DNA of 21,313 nt from a virus. The stretch is from positions 1-21,313 of IMG/VR virus record IMGVR_UViG_3300034418_001844. The stretch is one strand, 5' to 3'. Below, piece by piece: positions 15,644 to 21,313 of this stretch (the stretch's first letter is position 1; each line of letters begins with the position of its first letter). Position numbers and translations under genes: made by a program. The notes under the pieces are model-generated. The model was not told the DNA's origin. It did no database searches and saw only the letters and a list, made by a program, of their open reading frames with translations.

Positions 15644-15795
15644 TTTTCTTTCACCTCTATCTCAAGAATTTTTACATCGTCTAAATCGTATATAGTGTCC
15701 TGAAGAATATCTTCAAGACTCTTCTCCAAACTATCTGAAGCAATAAAGTTTGCATCAGGATCTAAGTCTACAAGTATCGTTACCTCGAACAACAC
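15640..15795 (-). CDS. 51-residue acidic protein
   Basis: This gene opens with GTG and encodes (M)LFEVTILVDLDPDANFIASDSLEKSLEDILQD... ending KILEIEVKEK, 51 residues. A strong ribosome binding site (GGAGG, five bases before the GTG) and an ATGA overlap with the MazG start support it. It is strongly acidic, with a likely strand-helix-strand pattern (FEVTILVDL, then SLEKSLEDILQDTIY, then VKILEIEVK). No family recognised. It is the first gene after a promoter-like AT-rich gap and so may be an early part of the MazG-RNR transcription unit. Confidence 0.75.
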   Translation of the reverse strand: MLFEVTILVDLDPDANFIASDSLEKSLEDILQDTIYDLDDVKILEIEVKEK

Positions 15796-15807
15796 AGGAA
15801 CCTCCAA

Positions 15808-15850
15808 GTTATATAAATAAATATAATATCGTCAACAATTATTCGTTCAA
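15808..15850 (-). promoter_or_regulatory. Candidate sigma70-type promoter(s) for the acidic-protein/MazG/RNR unit
   Basis: The 43-base gap between endonuclease I and the 51-aa acidic gene is very AT-rich. On the - strand two overlapping promoter-like pairs can be read: TTGAAC (15850-15845), 16 bases, TATTAT (15828-15823), and TTGACG (15835-15830), 16 bases, TATAAC (15813-15808). The first leaves room for a short leader with the GGAGG site and is preferred. The second would start transcription at or past that site. Both are by-eye matches in AT-rich DNA. Confidence 0.4.
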
Positions 15851-16234
15851 CCAATCGTCAGGAATTGATTTATCTGCGTACTTAAATCCGTACTTCTTGC
15901 ACCAGTCGCCATAAGATGACTTGGCACCTTTATAAAGTTTTGCTCTACTGTTTTGAAATACAAAACGAATATCCAAATCAGGAAACTGTTTCTGAATTTC
16001 ACGATGCTTGCGTCTATCGTTTGAAACAAATCGTCCCTTGGTTTCGATTATAATACCGTTGCCTAGAACGAAGTCAGGTGTATACGTTCTTACTTTTAAG
16101 TCAACCCACTTAATCTTTTCTTTTTCGTAGGTGAACTTAATTCCTTTAGACCGTAGCTCTTTTGCTACATCATCTTCAAAGCCAGAACGATAACCTGCTT
16201 TGAGTGCCGCTGCGTTAAACTTCTTTCTGTTCAT
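15839..16234 (-). CDS. T7 endonuclease I-like Holliday junction resolvase
   Basis: This enzyme cleaves four-way junctions and branched DNA, resolving recombination intermediates and, in T7, helping degrade host DNA. The 131-residue product aligns with T7 gp3 nearly from end to end: GYRSGFEDDVAKEL with Glu20, YTPDFVLGNGIIIETKG with Asp54, Glu64 and Lys66, DRRKHREIQKQFPDLDIRFVF, and LYKGAKSSYGDWCKKYG. The corresponding T7 catalytic residues are Glu20, Asp55, Glu65 and Lys67. The ATG at 16234 is chosen because it puts the first catalytic Glu at position 20 as in T7; a GTG at 16249 would add five residues (MRYTK). The basic C-terminal tail of the T7 enzyme (149 aa) is missing here. Confidence 0.92.
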   Translation of the reverse strand: MNRKKFNAAALKAGYRSGFEDDVAKELRSKGIKFTYEKEKIKWVDLKVRTYTPDFVLGNGIIIETKGRFVSNDRRKHREIQKQFPDLDIRFVFQNSRAKLYKGAKSSYGDWCKKYGFKYADKSIPDDWLNE

Positions 16235-16679
16235 CTTCGTGTATCTCACAGTGACAATTAGAACAGACTAGAATACAATTTCTAACTTCTTCTTTCAAAG
16301 CTTTACGAGAGTACCCTAACATACTACTTACTTCACCTCTCTTTGGACCAATGTGATGAAAGTGTAGAGCCATCAAAGATTTTTTATAACCACAAACAGA
16401 GCAGCCATAAATACTTTTTACTCGTCTTATAAATTCTCTGTTTGAGCTAGAGTTTTTCTTTTTTTGTTTTGCTTTATTTTTCTTTTCGTTGCTCCATGAC
16501 TTAGGGCTACACCACTGTTCATAAACTTTTCGTGTTTCTTCACCAGAGTGTTTGTTGATTCGAACATAATAATGTTTAAAAATAAAATCGTCAGACCTGA
16601 CATCTCCTTGTCGTAGTGGCAGATTTCTTTCAATTATTTCTTGAGCCACCAAAACTCTTACGGTTTTATTCTTTCTCAT
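16215..16679 (-). CDS. HNH endonuclease
   Basis: The ATG at 16679 gives 154 residues; upstream in-frame codons lie inside the exonuclease gene and are not used here. Residues 1-80 are basic and include a Lys-rich stretch (NEKKNKAKQKKKNSSSN). The C-terminal half is an HNH domain: Cys93-x2-Cys96, LHFHH (His106, 108, 109), then CILVCSNCHCEIHE with Cys139, Cys142 and the final His147. This ββα-metal nuclease type makes nicks or double-strand cuts. Free-standing HNH genes in phages are often homing endonucleases, but this one overlaps the exonuclease gene by 14 bases and the endonuclease I start by 20 bases, so it is an integrated member of the operon. Target unknown. Confidence 0.85.
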   Translation of the reverse strand: MRKNKTVRVLVAQEIIERNLPLRQGDVRSDDFIFKHYYVRINKHSGEETRKVYEQWCSPKSWSNEKKNKAKQKKKNSSSNREFIRRVKSIYGCSVCGYKKSLMALHFHHIGPKRGEVSSMLGYSRKALKEEVRNCILVCSNCHCEIHEDEQKEV

Positions 16680-17532
16680 TGTAGGTAAGATCCTCTGGAA
16701 CATTAGGCTTCTTAACAACATCAACAAGAAGAACGTCACCATTACCGTAAACAAATCTTCTGGCCTCAGGCCAACACTTCTTGTTGAACTCACAGAATCC
16801 ACAGGAAGGATGTAGCTTTGTGTTGGGGCTAGTCTTTGACTGAGGCACAGGATCAAAGCCTCTACCAGGTATCTCACCTGCCACCATTTCTTTGACCTGA
16901 TCTATCTCTTTCTCCTTTTGCTCTAGCTCAGGAGTAAAGTCGTAGACATCAAGACAAAGTGAACCATTGACTTTATCAACAACAAGGAAAGCCCCATGTG
17001 TTTTGTTAGTTACCAGTGGATCATCCTTAGCTGCGTACACATAAGAACTTAACTGACTGATGTACCCGAAAGGATCTTCTTCCCTAAGGTTACCTTCAGC
17101 AAACTTCTTGAATGAGTAAGGTGATGCGGATTTAACATCCACTGTCATGCCATCAATGACTGCATCTCTGTGACCAGCTAAGTCATTAATACGCATACGA
17201 TCCTGCTGTCCTGTTACTGTGTGACCAGAAGCCTCAACAATAGCGAGGACCAACTCTTCTATCATGTCACCATAAAAGAACTTCAGCAAATCCGATGGAG
17301 CAAGAGGACGTGCTGTCGCAGGTTCGTTAATCTTATACCAAAGTTTTCTTTTACAAGGGCTACCAATAGAAGAGAAGGACAGATAACCTCTTGGTTTCTG
17401 TGGTGCTCTGAATCTTGAAGTAGCTGCTTTACCAATACGATCACCCATCTTCAGGCTAATCAAATGATCCCAACCATTGAGACCAAGTATTGTGTCTTCC
17501 ATATCTTTAATGAGTGTGTCTATCTTTGGCAT
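16666..17532 (-). CDS. Cas4/RecB-like exonuclease with Fe-S-type cysteines
   Basis: This 288-residue protein has the RecB/Cas4 branch of the PD-(D/E)XK fold. GDMIEEL (88-94) is motif I, GHRDAVIDGMTVDVKSAS gives the catalytic Asp127 (or Asp123), Asp132 and Lys134, and QLSSY (160-164) is the QxxxY motif. One cysteine before the core (Cys60 in GSPCKRKLWY) and three at the end (Cys244, 247, 253 in CGFCEFNKKC) have the arrangement of the four-cysteine iron-sulphur cluster of Cas4 and AddB nucleases. In T7-like phages an exonuclease at this location (T7 gp6 is unrelated in fold) degrades host DNA and processes recombination ends. AAGGA is six to seven bases before the ATG. There are no cas genes, so a CRISPR role is not suggested. 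Confidence 0.88.
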   Translation of the reverse strand: MPKIDTLIKDMEDTILGLNGWDHLISLKMGDRIGKAATSRFRAPQKPRGYLSFSSIGSPCKRKLWYKINEPATARPLAPSDLLKFFYGDMIEELVLAIVEASGHTVTGQQDRMRINDLAGHRDAVIDGMTVDVKSASPYSFKKFAEGNLREEDPFGYISQLSSYVYAAKDDPLVTNKTHGAFLVVDKVNGSLCLDVYDFTPELEQKEKEIDQVKEMVAGEIPGRGFDPVPQSKTSPNTKLHPSCGFCEFNKKCWPEARRFVYGNGDVLLVDVVKKPNVPEDLTYNEKE

Positions 17533-17551
17533 TGTATATCCTTATGTATAT

Positions 17552-17586
17552 ACGCCCCCACCCCCGAAAGGAAAGGGTGAGGGCGT
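17552..17586 (-). other. GC-rich hairpin between SSB and exonuclease genes
   Basis: A 12-position stem (17552-17563 with 17575-17586) with one mismatch (17558/17580) closes on an inner 2-bp stem around four bases, with a three-base bulge. On the - strand transcript it is not followed by a U-tract (ATATACATAAGG follows), so it is not a classic terminator. It precedes the exonuclease ribosome binding site by about ten bases and could act as a processing, stability or attenuation element. Confidence 0.6.
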
Positions 17587-17588
17587 TG

Positions 17589-17619
17589 CTTCTAGGGAAG
17601 GAACAGGGATACCTAGAAG
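17589..17619 (-). other. Inverted repeat at the SSB stop codon
   Basis: Eight-base arms CTTCTAGG (17589-17596) and CCTAGAAG (17612-17619) are perfect inverted repeats separated by 15 bases. On the - strand the first arm overlaps the final codon and TAG stop of the SSB gene. It lies directly before the GC-rich hairpin, so the 80-base gap is mostly structured RNA. Confidence 0.55.
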
Positions 17620-18143
17620 GGTATTGAGTCCTGAGGTTCTTGGGAGGAGGTGGAAGACGAGGAACCACCAGAACTCTTGGAATGGTCTGTAAACATTGAA
17701 CGTGGTTGGGAGGAACCACCTTCTGATTCATAGACCACATGCTCTAGGACTTGAAGTCCTAGTAGACGTGCACCTTTACGAGCACTGTTTTTGTTCTCGT
17801 AAATTTCAATCTTGACGATACCTTCACTGCCGTTGCCAATGAAACCTTTTTCGTCTAGGCTCCAAGCCTTGCCAGTTACGTCAGCAACCACAGGAGCACC
17901 ACCTTGCCAGTCGTATCTTCCTTTGTGTGGACGATCAATCGTAAATTGCCAACCGTCATCTACCTCTGTAATCTTTCTACCAAAACCTGCTTTGAGTAGG
18001 TCTTTCTTGGTAGCTTCATCAGTAGTGACTGTTACTTTGTAGGCACCGTCTGTCTCGCTGTGGAAGTCTGCACGGTCACGATTAGACTCGAACACTTTAG
18101 CCCACATTAGTTTACCTTTTACATCGTGTTGTGTTGATGGCAT
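17613..18143 (-). CDS. Single-stranded DNA binding protein, T7 gp2.5-like
   Basis: This 176-residue protein fits the gp2.5-type SSB of T7-like phages, which coats single-stranded DNA, and in T7 contacts polymerase and helicase through an acidic C-terminal tail. The core (residues ~10-140) is beta-rich, with the conserved FIGNGSEGIVKIEIYENKN and GLQVLEHVVYES segments of the OB-fold. Residues ~141-165 are Ser/Gly-rich and disordered. The last residues, QEPQDSIPF, resemble the DDDIPF tip of bacterial SSB rather than the very acidic T7 tail. A strong ribosome binding site (AAAGGAGGG, five bases before ATG) predicts high expression, as expected for an SSB. The gene follows DNA polymerase across a 53-base gap with a promoter candidate. 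Confidence 0.85.
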   Translation of the reverse strand: MPSTQHDVKGKLMWAKVFESNRDRADFHSETDGAYKVTVTTDEATKKDLLKAGFGRKITEVDDGWQFTIDRPHKGRYDWQGGAPVVADVTGKAWSLDEKGFIGNGSEGIVKIEIYENKNSARKGARLLGLQVLEHVVYESEGGSSQPRSMFTDHSKSSGGSSSSTSSQEPQDSIPF

Positions 18144-18160
18144 CTTGCCCTCCTTTTTTC

Positions 18161-18200
18161 ACTATAAATAGTATCTAGTTGTTATGATCCAAGATGTCAA
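18161..18200 (-). promoter_or_regulatory. Candidate promoter upstream of SSB
   Basis: A perfect -35 hexamer TTGACA (18200-18195) overlaps the DNA polymerase stop codon on the - strand. The -10 region is less clear: TAGATA with 17-base spacing is only 3 of 6, whereas GATACT and TACTAT are better hexamers at longer spacing (19 and 21). TATAGT at 18166-18161 has no matching -35 element. The gap also contains the strong SSB ribosome binding site. The assignment is tentative. Confidence 0.3.
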
Positions 18201-20155
18201 TGGGTTTCTGACCAATTTTTTCCTACATCATATGAACCTGGTGTAGGTATCTTGAATCCTAATTCTTTACCAGTCTCAAGCATACACTGTGCTTGAATCT
18301 GACCTAGTCTTTCTGCTTCTTCTTTAGTTCCTATAACCTCCACTTGATATTCGTCATGAATAAAACCTACCATCTTGAATTTGATCCCTTCCTTACGTGC
18401 TACGTCATGCCAACGTAGGAGGGTGTGTTTCATGAGGCAAGCTTCACCATTCTGTAGTATACCAGCTAAAGCTTTGTGGGTGCTAGGAACTTTTACTTTC
18501 CTACCATCATACCCTTTGAACCAACCGTTCTCACCTACTTGTTTGATATACTTATTCTTCAGATCGTATAATCCACCAATACTCATCTCAAAACGAGTAC
18601 GTGCATCCTGTGCTTCTTTCATGTTGACCTTGAGGATCTGTGCAGTCTTAGCCACACCTGCACCTAGAAGCCAAGCATAAATAAAAGTCTTTGCCATATC
18701 TCTTGTACCATTAGGTACATCAAGAGCATTCTTATTCACGTTGTGGATGTCTGTCTCATCCTCTTTCTTTCCGTTCATAATAGCAAGAGCATACTGTTCT
18801 TCACCGTACATTCTCCAGAGGTAATCGGCTAAGACTCGTAGCTGAATACCATCAGCATCAGTGCCAACCAACCAAGAACCAGAAGGAACAGTCCAACAAG
18901 CACGTAGATGTTCATCATATTGTTTCTTTACCTCTTCTACAGGTGTCTTTGCATCACCGTGGAAGGGTGAAGATATGTTAGCGGTGTTAGGGTCTGAGTG
19001 AGAGCAGCGTCCAGTCCAAGCCCCAATACTGTTTATGTTACCATGAATACGAGAATCGTCAGAGACTTGACCTATCCACTCCACCAGTGATGAACGTCTA
19101 CCATCAAGGGTCTGCCACTGGGCTAGAGCTTTCGCTCCTGCAGGGGCATCCTCAGGCAGTGTGTCAAGGTTTGCTTCTGAACAAGTGAATCCAAACTTAT
19201 CAAAGTGTTCTTTCTTTTCTTTGTAGAACTCTTTAGACATTGACTCCACTTTGTTCCAAGCATCACCAGGTTTTGTTTTCATGAACCTCTTTGCTGTTTC
19301 AGTTCTGTCAACTGGATTCCAACCTGCTTCCCACAATACTGTGATACGATCTTTAGGTGAACCAGGTTTGAAATCAATCCATTCATGGCACACTAGATCG
19401 TCACCTTCCCTTGTGGTCATAGCACAACTAGCCTTTGCATTCTTTACTGTTGCCATCTCTTCGCCATCTTTCTTTAGACGGTACTTGATACGCTTGACTT
19501 CAGTAAGCTTAGGTGGAAAGTCTACTTGGAATTGTTCCTCTAAAAGTTTCATGCGTTGTTGCACAGAATTAAGTAAGAACTCTGCCTTGGGTTTATCAAA
19601 CTCAAAGCCGTAGTACTTAGTCCGAACCAATTCTATTTGAACATCGTGCTCAGTTCTCAGAGAAAGTGACCAATCATTATCCCAAATAACAGAAGAGAAA
19701 TGTTTGTAAAGAGCATGAGTAACCTCGATGTCTCCATACCAGTATTCAACCATTTCATCACTGAACTTATCAAAGTCATTGAACTCTCCTTTATATTTAC
19801 CTAGTCGCATACCCCAAGCCTGTAGGCTGTGACGTTTCTTTGCACCTTTAGGGATTGGTATATCATAATCAACCAACCTACTAATGATAACCGTGTCAAT
19901 GATCTTACGAGGATCAATCAACCTTGGCTTGAGTAGTTTGTTTAGCATGGGTGCGTCAAATTGTACAAAGTTGTGACCAACAATCAGGTCAGCAGACTCG
20001 TACCATTCTATGGCTGCAGCCTTAGCTACAGGATCTTCATGACAGTTCTCAAACTTATGTATCTCTCCAGTAGTAAGATCCTTACCACCGCAAAGCCAAA
20101 GCTTTTTACAATCGTGAAGCCCTTCAGTTTCTATATCTGAGATGACTATCTTCAT
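18197..20155 (-). CDS. Family A DNA polymerase with 3'-5' exonuclease, T7-like
   Basis: This 652-residue replicative polymerase has a proofreading domain first: DIETEG (Asp7, Glu9), GHNFVQFD (Asp67) and YGDIEVTHAL (Asp142). The polymerase part contains TGRCSHSDPNTANISSP, motif A LVGTDADGIQLRVLADYL (Asp433), motif B RDMAKTFIYAWLLGAG (Arg485, Lys489, Tyr493) and motif C FIHDEYQVEV (His600, Asp601, Glu602). It ends in GKNWSETH, like the T7 ending with its C-terminal His. Two active-site positions differ from T7 and E. coli Pol I: the steric-gate Glu (T7 Glu480) is Gln438, and T7 Tyr530 is Leu497. Tyr493, equal to E. coli position 762, is the type linked with virulent T7-like phages. It is a little shorter than T7 gp5 (704 aa). 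The ATG overlaps the helicase stop (ATGA). Confidence 0.95.
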   Translation of the reverse strand: MKIVISDIETEGLHDCKKLWLCGGKDLTTGEIHKFENCHEDPVAKAAAIEWYESADLIVGHNFVQFDAPMLNKLLKPRLIDPRKIIDTVIISRLVDYDIPIPKGAKKRHSLQAWGMRLGKYKGEFNDFDKFSDEMVEYWYGDIEVTHALYKHFSSVIWDNDWSLSLRTEHDVQIELVRTKYYGFEFDKPKAEFLLNSVQQRMKLLEEQFQVDFPPKLTEVKRIKYRLKKDGEEMATVKNAKASCAMTTREGDDLVCHEWIDFKPGSPKDRITVLWEAGWNPVDRTETAKRFMKTKPGDAWNKVESMSKEFYKEKKEHFDKFGFTCSEANLDTLPEDAPAGAKALAQWQTLDGRRSSLVEWIGQVSDDSRIHGNINSIGAWTGRCSHSDPNTANISSPFHGDAKTPVEEVKKQYDEHLRACWTVPSGSWLVGTDADGIQLRVLADYLWRMYGEEQYALAIMNGKKEDETDIHNVNKNALDVPNGTRDMAKTFIYAWLLGAGVAKTAQILKVNMKEAQDARTRFEMSIGGLYDLKNKYIKQVGENGWFKGYDGRKVKVPSTHKALAGILQNGEACLMKHTLLRWHDVARKEGIKFKMVGFIHDEYQVEVIGTKEEAERLGQIQAQCMLETGKELGFKIPTPGSYDVGKNWSETH

Positions 20156-21313
20156 CCGTTGAATACAACCTCCTCCAAGAGTGTAGTTTCAGGATCGTAG
20201 TAGACAGACCCTGCATTCCCTAATTTAGAGAAAGGTCTGTTCTTGTCAACAATAAACTCTGTGGTGTTACGTTCTTTATCATCTTCTGCTTCTGTGTCTC
20301 GCTTCAGTTTGATACAGATGATGGCCTCTTCCTCAAGGGAAGCTGCGTACTTTGTGCGTCCATCCTCATTGACCTGAGAGATAAAGATAACACCAATGTT
20401 TAATTCTTTGGCAAGCTGTGCCATCCGTGCACCTAGTGTAGTCAAGGTACTTGTTGCCGCATCAACACCAGAGTTAGATAGGTAGGCCAGACGTTGAACG
20501 TGATCAATGAATACAAACTCTGCACCGTAAACAGTGACAGCAGTACGGACATGGTCCAGTATTTTCATTGGGTCTTCATGACTACGCATATCAAAAGGAA
20601 TTGTTTGTTCATTCCTTGCCATGCGTTGACCTGCTTCAATGACTTCACGTTCAGTAAATCCTGCAGCTTCAGCATCTTCTTTGGTACGAACATTAACGCC
20701 TAGCTCGTAGGTAGCCATAGCTCTGAAGGTTGTAGACTTCATCTCTTCCATGTGGACAAGACCAATCCGAACACCTTGTTCAAGCAGAGCACACTCAAAG
20801 TATCTGGCAAGCTCTGTCTTACCTTGCCCCCGCATAGCCTTGATGAAGGTAATACCACCCTTCACCATGCCACGTAGCTTATCATCTAAGCCAGTGTGTC
20901 CTGTTGGTACGTACTCGTATGGGTTCTCGTACAAGATTGCTTTCTCTACCTCTAGATCACCAACAAAGAAGTTGTCAGGGCTGAACCGTTGAGGCTTGAG
21001 TGCTGCCCACTTCAGGTCATCACCATCACCGTTCACCAAGAACTCGTTGGCATCCTTCCACTTGGACATAGGTACGTAGTAGAACTTGTCAGGCATGGTG
21101 CTGTAGAGTTTCTCTGCTGCTGCCTTACCTGTGTCATCTGATAGTTCACCTGCGTAGACTACCATCTCAAAGCTGTTTAGGTACTCAAAGTTTTTCTTTA
21201 AGAACTCATCACTGAAGGATCCACTTGGCAATGACTTAACAGGGTAGGATTTACCTAGCACCTGATAGAGACTAGCCGCATCAAACTCACCTTCTGTGAT
21301 GTAGATACGTTTA
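20152..21313 (-). CDS. Primase-helicase (T7 gp4-like), C-terminal part
   Basis: The frame is open to the right edge, so the N-terminus (zinc-binding and early primase part) lies outside; 386 residues are visible. They start with the TOPRIM motif IYITEGEFDAASLYQ (Glu and Asp), continue through VVYAGELSDDTGKAAAEKL, where T7 has FDMDEAG, and KWKDANEFLVNG, like T7 KDANE. The RecA-type helicase follows: Walker A KAMRGQGKTE, Walker B FVFIDHVQRL, motif VIFISQVNEDG, and KNRPFSKLG at the position of the T7 arginine-finger region. The enzyme unwinds duplex DNA ahead of polymerase. Primer synthesis is uncertain, because one conserved TOPRIM Asp seems replaced. The GTG at 21261 is an internal codon, not the true start. 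Confidence 0.92.
   Translation of the reverse strand, partial: KRIYITEGEFDAASLYQVLGKSYPVKSLPSGSFSDEFLKKNFEYLNSFEMVVYAGELSDDTGKAAAEKLYSTMPDKFYYVPMSKWKDANEFLVNGDGDDLKWAALKPQRFSPDNFFVGDLEVEKAILYENPYEYVPTGHTGLDDKLRGMVKGGITFIKAMRGQGKTELARYFECALLEQGVRIGLVHMEEMKSTTFRAMATYELGVNVRTKEDAEAAGFTEREVIEAGQRMARNEQTIPFDMRSHEDPMKILDHVRTAVTVYGAEFVFIDHVQRLAYLSNSGVDAATSTLTTLGARMAQLAKELNIGVIFISQVNEDGRTKYAASLEEEAIICIKLKRDTEAEDDKERNTTEFIVDKNRPFSKLGNAGSVYYDPETTLLEEVVFNG

Noticed and set aside
16680-16877. N-terminal extension of the HNH protein to 220 residues
   Set aside because: The extra 66 codons lie wholly within the exonuclease gene in another frame and encode an unrelated hydrophobic-looking segment; the ATG at 16679 fits the normal layout.
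16666-17532. CRISPR-associated Cas4
   Set aside because: The protein is Cas4-like in motifs, but there is no repeat array or other cas gene; RecB/Cas4-like exonucleases are common in phage replication modules.
1-21313. tRNA genes, CRISPR arrays, insertion sequences, integrase or attachment sites
   Set aside because: None was recognised on either strand; the window is almost completely filled with phage coding genes.

Overview
The window is part of the genome of a lytic, T7-like (podovirus-type) phage of a marine alphaproteobacterium, most likely a Rhodobacteraceae (Roseobacter-clade) host. This rests on four observations. The replication set is T7-like: a TOPRIM/DnaB-type helicase, a family A DNA polymerase, a gp2.5-like single-stranded DNA binding protein and endonuclease I. 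It is paired with a B12-dependent class II ribonucleotide reductase and a MazG pyrophosphohydrolase, a combination known from roseophage SIO1 and the 'cobaviruses'. The small proteins (a DUF1289 protein and a single-TM protein of an alphaproteobacterial type) have alphaproteobacterial flavour. The virion proteins look like those of marine phages. The host assignment is inference from memory of these families; no database was searched.

Layout: two convergent transcription blocks meet at a bidirectional hairpin terminator at 12223-12249. The left block (1-12218, + strand) encodes virion proteins: the end of a tail-assembly-chaperone-domain protein, a 766-aa tail fibre, a 12-codon relic of a second fibre gene, a small single-TM protein (holin candidate), a 1022-aa virion protein with a long 11-residue repeat, a virion-associated lysozyme-like protein, two smaller structural proteins and a 1141-aa large internal/ejection protein candidate. 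Genes are packed tightly, often as TAATG overlaps.

The right block (12253-21313, - strand, read right to left) encodes replication and nucleotide metabolism: primase-helicase (cut by the window edge), DNA polymerase, SSB, a Cas4/RecB-like exonuclease with four Fe-S-type cysteines, an HNH endonuclease, endonuclease I, a 51-aa acidic protein, MazG, class II RNR, a DUF1289 Cys-rich protein, a 51-aa basic protein, a possible PD-(D/E)XK-like protein, a zinc-ribbon plus DUF3310 protein, and a small 'RDYFAG' protein. Most neighbours overlap by ATGA. The two largest breaks in this block, before SSB and before the 51-aa acidic gene, carry sigma70-like promoter candidates. The SSB-exonuclease gap holds two tandem hairpins.

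Working together: nucleases degrade and process DNA, RNR and MazG shape the dNTP pool, and polymerase, helicase and SSB replicate the genome. The left block then builds the tail, the ejection apparatus and the lysis functions. No phage RNA polymerase, integrase, tRNA, CRISPR array or insertion sequence is visible. No stretch longer than about 100 bases lacks a gene. The most noteworthy signals are polymerase active-site substitutions (steric-gate Glu to Gln and O-helix Tyr to Leu), an altered TOPRIM acidic motif in the helicase-primase, the exact 17x11-residue repeat, the fibre-gene relic, and two 51-codon genes that are easily missed.
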